The position numbers were made by a program, and so were the translations under genes. DNA of 12,559 bases, taken from contig USOQ01000072.1 in the NCBI GenBank assembly GCA_900556395.1, positions 1 through 12,559 on the forward strand, given 5' to 3'. This DNA comes from Candidatus Segatella caccae. Lineage in GTDB: Bacteria > Bacteroidota > Bacteroidia > Bacteroidales > Bacteroidaceae. Under the pieces are notes generated by a model. It did not search any database. It was not told the DNA's origin and was given only the letters and a program-made list of their open reading frames with translations. Positions 6,656-12,559 of the stretch are shown here, in pieces; the first letter of the stretch is position 1; every line of letters starts with the position of its first letter.

Positions 6656-8794
6656 ATGCCTATGCTGAACATAGCCCAATATTTCCCCATTACCGACCCT
6701 ACGCTGATTTTCTTCGTAGTGATGATCATCATTCTCTTTGCACCAATCATCATGGGTAAGCTCCGCATTCCGCACATCATCGGCATGGTGTTGGCAGGAG
6801 TTCTCATTGGAAAGTACGGGCTCAACATCTTAGAGCGTGACTCATCCTTCGAACTCTTTGGTAAGGTGGGACTATACTACATCATGTTTCTGGCAGCATT
6901 AGAGATGGACATGGAGGGCATGCGGAAGAACAAGTCACGACTGCTTACCTACGGCTTGCTGACGTGCTATGTGCCCTTTGCCATTACCTACTGGATGAGC
7001 GTTTCTCTCTTGGGCTACTCCACCAAGGCATCGCTATTGCTAAGTTGCATCATGGCCTCCAACACACTCATCGCCTACCCCATCGTGTCACGCTATGGTC
7101 TGCAGCAGAAGCCGAGTGTCACGCTGAGTGTGGGGTCGAGCATGATCTCCCTGCTCATCGCCCTCATCATGTTGGCAGGCTTGGTGGCTTCGTTCACCGA
7201 GCACGATGGCGTACTCTTCTGGATATACTTTGCAGCTAAGTTTGCAGCCTATTGTGGCGTGATGATATTCCTCATTCCCCGTCTCACCCGATGGTTTCTT
7301 CGCCGATATAGCGATGCCGTGATGCAGTTTATCTTCGTCATGTCGATGCTCTTCATGAGTGCCGCCCTGTCACAGATGGTAGGCATAGAGGGAGTCTTTG
7401 GCGCCTTCTTTGCAGGCCTTATATTAAATAGGTATATACCTCATGTATCGCCGCTGATGAATCGCCTCGAGTTTATCGGTAACGCCCTCTTCATCCCCTA
7501 CTTCCTGATAGGAGTGGGCATGCTGATCAATGTGGGACTGCTCTTCCAGGGCGGTCATATTCTCTGGGTGGTGCTGTGCATCGTGTTCTTTGGCACCCTG
7601 GGCAAGGCCATTGCCGCCTATGCAGCCTGCATCGGTTTTCGTATGCCCCTGTCTTCAGGTCACATGATGTTCGGTCTTACCTCAGCCCATGCTGCCGGCA
7701 GTATCGCCATGGTGATGGTGGGAATGAACATTCTTGTAGGCAAAAACACCTATCTCGTCGACGACGACATGCTCAACGGCGTAGTCATCATGATCCTCTG
7801 CACCTGTATCATCTCCTCGCTGCTTACCGACTGGTCTTCGCGCAAGATTATCCTTAGAGACAAGGAGCTGCCCGAGGCAGAAGACGAGAAGAGCGCCAAC
7901 GACGAGAAGATTCTCATCCCTGTGCGCTATCCCGAATACGCCGACAACCTGATGAGCCTTGCCTTCTTGGTAAGAAACCAGAAGCTGAACCGCGGTTTGG
8001 TATGCCTCAACGTGGTATACGAAGACAAGGATATGCGCTATAAACAAGAGCAGGGCAAACGCCTACTTGAACATTGCAGCCAGATAGCAGCAGCCACCGA
8101 CGTACTCACGCAGACCCAGGTCAGAATAGCTGCCAACATCGCCAATGGCATCAAGCACGCCTTCAACGAGTTTCAGTGTTCCGAGATCATCATCGGCATG
8201 CACATGCATCCGGAACGATCGCCTAAGTTCTGGGGCGAGTTCCATCAGAGTCTGTTCAACGGGCTCAGCCGCCAGATCATCATGGCACGCATCCGCCAGC
8301 CGCTCAACACCATACGCCGCATACAGGTGGCTGTTCCTTCGAGAGCGGAGTTTGAACCAGGTTTCTACCGCTGGGTAGAACGTCTGTCGCGCATGGCACG
8401 CAACCTCGACTGCCGCATACAGTTCCATGGCCGTATGGAGGCACTCTCCCTCATCAACGAGTTTATCAAGAACCGCTATCCCGAGGTCCGTTCCGACTAT
8501 ACACTCATGAACCATTGGAACGAGATGCCCCAGATAGCCTCACAGATAGTTCCCGACCACATGTTTGTGGTGGTAACAGCCCGCAAAGGAACCGTCTCTC
8601 ACAAGACTGCCCTTGAGCGTCTGCCCGAAGAGTTGACCCGTTTCTTCTCCGGCACCAATCTGATGATCATCTTCCCCGACCAGCATGGTGATGCCTCTGG
8701 CGAGCATCTCACCTTTGCCGAGCCTCAGCATCAGGAGGAAGAGAGTGCCTACGAGATGATGAGCCGCTGGCTGAAACGGCATTTCAAGTTTTAG
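6656..8794 (+). CDS. CPA2-type cation:proton antiporter with two C-terminal Usp-like domains
   Basis: This is a 712-residue inner-membrane protein. Residues 15-395 form about 12 hydrophobic segments of the Na+/H+ exchanger fold, with family landmarks IPHIIGMVLAGVLIG (38-52), YIMFLAALEMD (75-85), FGAFFAGLILNR (248-259) and LEFIGNALFIPYFLIGVGML (271-290). Residues 417-545 and 555-675 form two tandem Usp-like cytoplasmic domains (KILIPV at 418-423 and RIQVAV at 555-560 as first strands). The region aligned with the TM5 ion site reads GSSMISLLIAL (160-170), so the usual Asp pair or Asn/Gln-Asp is missing; the substrate is therefore uncertain. K317 in TLGKAIAAY may be the conserved membrane lysine. 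The promoter and possible attenuator lie directly upstream, and a DUF3332 lipoprotein gene follows after 61 bp, perhaps cotranscribed. The family call is secure; the transport mode is not. Confidence 0.85.
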   Translation: MPMLNIAQYFPITDPTLIFFVVMIIILFAPIIMGKLRIPHIIGMVLAGVLIGKYGLNILERDSSFELFGKVGLYYIMFLAALEMDMEGMRKNKSRLLTYGLLTCYVPFAITYWMSVSLLGYSTKASLLLSCIMASNTLIAYPIVSRYGLQQKPSVTLSVGSSMISLLIALIMLAGLVASFTEHDGVLFWIYFAAKFAAYCGVMIFLIPRLTRWFLRRYSDAVMQFIFVMSMLFMSAALSQMVGIEGVFGAFFAGLILNRYIPHVSPLMNRLEFIGNALFIPYFLIGVGMLINVGLLFQGGHILWVVLCIVFFGTLGKAIAAYAACIGFRMPLSSGHMMFGLTSAHAAGSIAMVMVGMNILVGKNTYLVDDDMLNGVVIMILCTCIISSLLTDWSSRKIILRDKELPEAEDEKSANDEKILIPVRYPEYADNLMSLAFLVRNQKLNRGLVCLNVVYEDKDMRYKQEQGKRLLEHCSQIAAATDVLTQTQVRIAANIANGIKHAFNEFQCSEIIIGMHMHPERSPKFWGEFHQSLFNGLSRQIIMARIRQPLNTIRRIQVAVPSRAEFEPGFYRWVERLSRMARNLDCRIQFHGRMEALSLINEFIKNRYPEVRSDYTLMNHWNEMPQIASQIVPDHMFVVVTARKGTVSHKTALERLPEELTRFFSGTNLMIIFPDQHGDASGEHLTFAEPQHQEEESAYEMMSRWLKRHFKF

Positions 8795-8855
8795 GGTTTT
8801 TCAAGAACCGGAAACACTATAATCAATTATCAACATACATTAATTTTTTAACAAG

Positions 8856-9407
8856 ATGAAGAAAACATTCACCAAATCAGTCATCGCAGTCACAGTGGGT
8901 GCCTTGACTCTCAGTTCATGCATCGGCTCTTTCGGCCTTACCAACTCAGTACTCAGCTGGAACAAGCGAGCTACAGGCAACAAGTTTGTCAACGAGCTTA
9001 TCTTTATCCTCATCTCTCCAGCCTATGCTGTATGTTCTGTAGCCGACCTATTCGTGCTCAACTCCATCGAGTTCTGGACAGGCGAGAAGGTAATCGGACA
9101 GGTGGGAACCACCAAGGACGTGATGGGCAAGGACGGACGTATGTATGCTGTCAAGACTTTGAAGAATGGTTACGAGATAACCGACCCCGACGGCGAGAAG
9201 TCTTACTTCGTATTCAACAAGAAGAACAAGAGCTGGTCGTACAGCAAGGACGGCGACATTCGCGAGCTGTTCAGCTTCAATGAGGACGGCAGCATCCAGG
9301 CCTGTCTGCCAAGTGGCGCAAAGATGAATGTCACTGCCGACGAGAATGGTTTGTACCAGCTCCGCATGGCGATGAACGATGGCTTCTACTATGCTTTCAA
9401 CAAGTAA
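8856..9407 (+). CDS. DUF3332-family lipoprotein
   Basis: This 183-residue protein has an N-terminal lipoprotein signal. Residues 1-21 are basic then hydrophobic, and the lipobox is LSSC with Cys22 as the lipidated residue. The segments SCIGSFGLTNSVLSWN (21-36), NKFVNELIFILISPAYAV and VLNSIEFWTG are the hallmark of the DUF3332 family common in Bacteroidetes. The hydrophobic ISPAYAV part may contact the membrane. The second half is a beta-rich soluble domain with short Gly/Asp turns (YEITDPDGEKSYF). The function of the family is unknown. No consensus promoter is seen in the 61 bp after the transporter gene, so readthrough from it is likely. The inverted repeat at 9446-9492 ends the unit. Confidence 0.85.
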   Translation: MKKTFTKSVIAVTVGALTLSSCIGSFGLTNSVLSWNKRATGNKFVNELIFILISPAYAVCSVADLFVLNSIEFWTGEKVIGQVGTTKDVMGKDGRMYAVKTLKNGYEITDPDGEKSYFVFNKKNKSWSYSKDGDIRELFSFNEDGSIQACLPSGAKMNVTADENGLYQLRMAMNDGFYYAFNK

Positions 9408-9445
9408 GCCGTTCATCATTTTCTGAAATTCAGTTTACATCAACA

Positions 9446-9492
9446 CATAGGGTGTCGCATTGCCTCATTCATGGGGAATGCGACACCCTATG
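9446..9492. terminator. Perfect 16-bp inverted repeat, probable terminator after the DUF3332 gene
   Basis: CATAGGGTGTCGCATT (9446-9461) and its exact complement AATGCGACACCCTATG (9477-9492) flank a 15-nt loop. Only a short T run (TTTT, 9497-9500) follows, 4 nt after the stem. Termination is likely because of the stem strength and location, but an operator or element end cannot be excluded. Confidence 0.6.
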
Positions 9493-9496
9493 CACG

Positions 9497-9563
9497 TTTT
9501 GTACTATACAAAAAGCCTCTTTTGTGCTATTCAAAGCCTTTTTTGTACAATTCATTATGATGA
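9497..9563 (+). repeat. Three imperfect 21-23-bp direct repeats upstream of the BspA-like gene
   Basis: Three units begin TTTTGTACTA (9497), TTTTGTGCTA (9520) and TTTTGTACAA (9541), each followed by a TAC/TTC-AA block; the first two share AAAGCCT. The first unit holds a perfect dyad, TTTTGTA-CTA-TACAAAA (9497-9513), and the others are decayed versions. They lie just upstream of the -7 box at 9572, so they may be operator sites or a dispersed element. Confidence 0.6.
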
Positions 9564-9571
9564 TTTTTTTG

Positions 9572-9579
9572 TAAATTTG
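9572..9579 (+). promoter_or_regulatory. -7 box of the BspA-like gene promoter
   Basis: TAAATTTG is a perfect -7 match and is followed by C. The nearest TTTG (9542-9545) is 26 bp away, longer than usual, so the -33 box is weak or displaced into repeat unit 3. The expected start near 9582 gives a leader of about 80 nt. Confidence 0.5.
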
Positions 9580-9661
9580 CAACCGAAGACACCTGTGTGT
9601 TTCAGCCTGATACTGACAGAGATTTCCCATCACAATATAAACCAATAAATACCGAAACAAT

Positions 9662-12178
9662 ATGAAGAATTTTACATCAGTCCTTCGGTCGCATAGCGGT
9701 GCTGTGCAGGCACGAATCCCGTCACATCGGTCTGTGACGAAACAGAAGTCTACTCCTCCTTTCTGCAAGGTTTGCAGATGGCTCATGGTGCTGCTTGGAG
9801 TGAAGGCTTTTGCCATCCTCTGTGTACTTATGTTTATGGGATTAAGTGTTCATGCTACAGTAGTGCCCGGCAAATATTTAACCTCTAAATATCTTCGCTA
9901 CGATGCGAGCGCCAAGACTTATTATTGGGAAGTGGGTTACGCTACTTCAGGTAATGCAGATTTCCCTGAAGTACTTGAGTTTCCAACCAGACTTGTTGAT
10001 GAAAACGATAAAGACAAAAAGTCGTATGCAATAAGGAGGGTGAGTATTACCCTTAAGGAAAAAACGAAAAAGGTGATTTTTCACTCAGGACTCAAAGAGA
10101 CGTTTGTTTCTTATGAAAGCAATTCGCCTATTGAAAGCATTGAGTATTTAGGTGCCAATACGATTGCATACATTTATCTGAAAAACTGCAAAACGATAAA
10201 AGAAGCAACATTGCCTAAGACGCTTTTGAGGGATGGCTTTATCAATTGCACCGCATTAGAAAAGGTAACCTTTTTAGAGGGGTGTGCCGAAATTCCAACT
10301 CTGTGGTTTGCAAGCTGTTCGGCCTTAAAAACCATTGTTTGGCCTTCGACTATGAAGTCGATAGGTGATGCCGCTTTTGAGTATGCGGGCCTTGAAACAT
10401 TAACCCTTCCTGAAGGGTTCAACTCGTTAGGAGAAAGGTGTTTTAAAAATAGCAAACTGGTAAACGTAGTGCTGCCAAACAGCCTCACAGAGATACCAAG
10501 GGAAGCTTTTTATAATTGTAGACGACTGCAGACGGTGCAAATGTCAGACAACGTTACCTCTATTGGTGTTAGTGCTTTTGGCGATTGTGCCTATCTTACA
10601 ACCATGAATATGCCGTTGTCTATTGAAACCATTGGCAATAGTGCCTTCAAAAATTGTGAAGCATGGAAATATGAGGGCGAGATGAAGACCCCCAACCTTA
10701 AGAGCATAGGTCATAGCGTCTTTTATCTATGTAGTAGTCTGAACTGCGACTACACCGTGCCTCATCTATGGGACCAGTTGCCCAATTCTATCTTCAGATG
10801 TTCTGGATTTAAGTCGCTCACCCTTTCTGAGGGCATCACCAGTATTGAGCACAGCGCATTTTTGAACAGTAACACGCAAACCTACAACCTTCCGAAGTCG
10901 CTTAAGGAGATAGGTACCAGCGCGTTCCGCGAAGCTTATGTGAAAGAAGTAAACTTTGCTCCTGGCACCTCGCTTGAAAAGATTGACAAATATACGTTTG
11001 AGAAGTGTATAAAGCTGGAAAACGTTAACAACATTCCGAGCGACCTCAAGGTGATTGAAGAGTATGCTTTTAATGGCTGCTACAACCTGAAGGCACTCCG
11101 TTTGCCTGAGGGCCTCACCACCATTGGAAACAACGCGTTCTATGGTTGTAAGGCGTTGGAGAGCATGAACCTACCAAAGTCGCTCACCACCCTTGGCACG
11201 AGTGCATTTTATCAGTGCAAAATGTGGGACGGCGAGATCTCGCTACCGCTGATTACTGATGTGCCGAATGCTGCGTTCGGGGCTTGCCAAAAGTTGCGCA
11301 AGGTATCGTTTGGACCCCAATTGAAGTCGATCGGCTATTCGGCTCTGTCCGGATGTCAAGCACTTACTGAACTAAATCTGCCCAACAGTCTTGAAACCAT
11401 CGGAAGTGGCGCATTTTCAGGCTGTTGTAATCTGACCGAGGTGGTAATACCTGAGAGCGTGACAAGTATAGATGCAGAGCTTTTCGAGAGTTGTTCTGCG
11501 CTAAAGAAGGTGACGTTGCCAAGCGGCCTGACAGAGCTACCCAACAGGTTGTTCTACGCTTGTGATGTGCTGAACGATATCGTTATTCCTACAAGCGTTA
11601 AGACGATGGGCAGAGGGGTATTCGGCAACTGTAAAGCGTTAGAGCGTATGACCATTGCCGATGGCGTGACTATTGGTAAAGAACTGTTTTATGGCTGTGA
11701 GTCGCTAAAGGAGGTTCAGTTGCCAGCGACACTCACCACGATACCCGAATCTACCTTTAATAGATGTATATCGCTTACAAAGGTGGAGCTCCCCGCTGGG
11801 CTGATGGCGATTGAAAGAGATGCCTTTGAAAGCTCAGGAATAGTAGAGGTTGTGGTGCCTGAAACCGTGACCAAGATAGCAGGCAGTTTTGCTAATTGTA
11901 AGGGCCTCAAACGTTTCGTGTTCCCCAAGAACCTGGAGACCATTGAAAACAGTATGTTTAGAAACTGCGAACTGCTGGCTGACATCACTCTTCCCACCAA
12001 TGTGAAGACGATAGGCTCTTACGCCTTTGCGGGCACGCTCTTCGACAAGAGTGAGCTTCCCGCCACCGTAAACTCTCTTGGCTACAATGCTTTTGAAAAC
12101 TGCAAACAGCTAAAAGAGATGTTTATACCTGAGGGTGTGACCAGCATTCCCGAAGAGCTGTTCTATGACTGTATTTAG
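9662..12178 (+). CDS. BspA-like leucine-rich-repeat surface protein, probably truncated
   Basis: This is an 838-residue protein. Residues 40-65 form a hydrophobic export signal ending SVHA before TVVPG, preceded by an unusual 40-residue hydrophilic stretch with CKVC at 35-38. An alternative start at Met42 (9785) would give a normal signal peptide. Residues 66-155 are a short beta-rich domain. From about 155 to the end come roughly 29 tandem LRR_5/BspA repeats of about 23 residues with the pattern L-x-x-I-x-x-x-A-F-x-x-C-x-x-L-x-x-V-x-L-P, for example TIGNNAFYGCKALESMNLP. Such proteins are surface-exposed and in related bacteria bind host proteins or other cells. The frame ends at TAG right after FYDCI, in mid-repeat, with no C-terminal sorting domain or anchor. 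This suggests truncation or a cassette boundary. Expression may depend on the repeats and -7 box upstream. Confidence 0.88.
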   Translation: MKNFTSVLRSHSGAVQARIPSHRSVTKQKSTPPFCKVCRWLMVLLGVKAFAILCVLMFMGLSVHATVVPGKYLTSKYLRYDASAKTYYWEVGYATSGNADFPEVLEFPTRLVDENDKDKKSYAIRRVSITLKEKTKKVIFHSGLKETFVSYESNSPIESIEYLGANTIAYIYLKNCKTIKEATLPKTLLRDGFINCTALEKVTFLEGCAEIPTLWFASCSALKTIVWPSTMKSIGDAAFEYAGLETLTLPEGFNSLGERCFKNSKLVNVVLPNSLTEIPREAFYNCRRLQTVQMSDNVTSIGVSAFGDCAYLTTMNMPLSIETIGNSAFKNCEAWKYEGEMKTPNLKSIGHSVFYLCSSLNCDYTVPHLWDQLPNSIFRCSGFKSLTLSEGITSIEHSAFLNSNTQTYNLPKSLKEIGTSAFREAYVKEVNFAPGTSLEKIDKYTFEKCIKLENVNNIPSDLKVIEEYAFNGCYNLKALRLPEGLTTIGNNAFYGCKALESMNLPKSLTTLGTSAFYQCKMWDGEISLPLITDVPNAAFGACQKLRKVSFGPQLKSIGYSALSGCQALTELNLPNSLETIGSGAFSGCCNLTEVVIPESVTSIDAELFESCSALKKVTLPSGLTELPNRLFYACDVLNDIVIPTSVKTMGRGVFGNCKALERMTIADGVTIGKELFYGCESLKEVQLPATLTTIPESTFNRCISLTKVELPAGLMAIERDAFESSGIVEVVVPETVTKIAGSFANCKGLKRFVFPKNLETIENSMFRNCELLADITLPTNVKTIGSYAFAGTLFDKSELPATVNSLGYNAFENCKQLKEMFIPEGVTSIPEELFYDCI

Positions 12179-12270
12179 ACCCTTATAACTAACTACAACT
12201 TACTATGACTAACCAAATATAAAGCCTTGATTTTCAATACTGTTTGATTTTTAACACTTTCTGAGTGCTT

Positions 12271-12302
12271 TTTGGCAGTTCCCGATTTTCCACATATTTT
12301 TG
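12271..12302 (+). promoter_or_regulatory. Bacteroidetes-type promoter of the last, partial gene
   Basis: A -33 box TTTG (12271-12274) and a -7 box TATTTTTG (12295-12302) are separated by 20 bp, with C following. The predicted start is near 12305. It supports a real gene beginning before the window end. The rest of 12179-12388 shows no gene or strong hairpin. Confidence 0.68.
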
Positions 12303-12388
12303 CAACGTATTTCTACCGTGGAGAATTTGTGGAGCTTTTATTTTGTCATATCGTGAACGTAGTTGACAAGGGTTTACGAGTGACTACA

Positions 12389-12559
12389 ATGGATGACATA
12401 TTTGAAGCTGATAAGCAAAAAGCATTATATCGTGGACTCAGTTTACATGAGTTGTCAATGGTTCACTTCCGTTTACTCCATCAGTGGAATACTCAAATGA
12501 ATTTGAACATAGCAATATCAAAGAGTATGAGACCGACAAGAAAATGTGAATTTTGTGGC
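12389..12559 (+). CDS. 5' part of an unrecognised protein, cut by the window end
   Basis: The frame is open to the last base: 57 codons from ATG 12389, beginning MDDIFEADKQKALYRGLSLH and ending with RPTRKCEFCG. The terminal CxxC could be the start of a zinc-binding site, but too little is visible. The promoter at 12271-12302 lies about 85 nt upstream. The same frame is open back to 12248, so GTG starts at 12329 or 12353 are possible. The residue mix, rich in Lys, Asn and Gln with no membrane segment so far, suggests a cytoplasmic protein. I do not recognise the family. It could belong to an accessory or mobile region, since the BspA-like gene just before it looks truncated. Confidence 0.45.
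   Translation, partial: MDDIFEADKQKALYRGLSLHELSMVHFRLLHQWNTQMNLNIAISKSMRPTRKCEFCG

Noticed and set aside
9497..9563. CRISPR array
   Set aside because: Three short adjacent degenerate units without spacers of constant length and no cas genes; better read as tandem repeats.
9469..9816. Minus-strand 115-residue Cys-containing frame over the BspA-like gene promoter
   Set aside because: It runs through the repeats, the -7 box and the start of the BspA-like gene and shows no recognisable domain.

Overview
The window looks like a chromosomal segment of a Bacteroidales bacterium, most likely Prevotella/Segatella. Three observations support this. First, there are several promoters of the Bacteroidetes type (TTTG, about 20 bp, then TAnnTTTG followed by C). 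Second, start codons lack obvious Shine-Dalgarno sequences. Third, the gene families are typical of the group: a BspA-type leucine-rich-repeat surface protein, a DUF3332 lipoprotein, and a CPA2 antiporter with Usp-like tails. No species can be fixed from sequence reading alone.

Layout. Positions 1-145 hold the 3' end of an unrecognised gene that appears frameshifted. An exported FMN-binding protein (244-654, +) follows, with its own promoter. It converges on a four-gene minus-strand operon across a strong bidirectional terminator. That operon is read from right to left: asd (aspartate-semialdehyde dehydrogenase), ravA (MoxR-type AAA+ ATPase), a C_GCAxxG_C_C-family cysteine protein, and viaA (VWA-domain partner of RavA). 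The gaps are 4, 83 and 8 bp. Upstream on the same strand lies a separately promoted mntA-hepT toxin-antitoxin pair with overlapping reading frames. The right half is plus-strand. It contains a membrane transporter of the CPA2 type with two Usp-like domains, a DUF3332 lipoprotein, a large BspA-like LRR protein that ends in the middle of a repeat, and the 5' end of an unrecognised gene with a well-formed promoter that runs off the window.

How the genes may work together. RavA and ViaA form a known ATPase-VWA chaperone-like pair. Here the RavA homologue lacks the LARA domain that binds LdcI in E. coli, and a small putative redox or metal cysteine protein sits between the two partners. This suggests a variant RavA-ViaA module, and it is the best candidate for an under-described system. 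MntA is expected to neutralise HepT by adding AMP to its active-site tyrosine. The transporter has a leader with a 9-codon ORF overlapping a terminator-like hairpin just before its start, which suggests attenuation. It also appears to lack the usual TM5 aspartate. Intergenic regions at 6397-6492 and 9446-9563 hold inverted and direct repeats that look like dispersed or operator-like elements.
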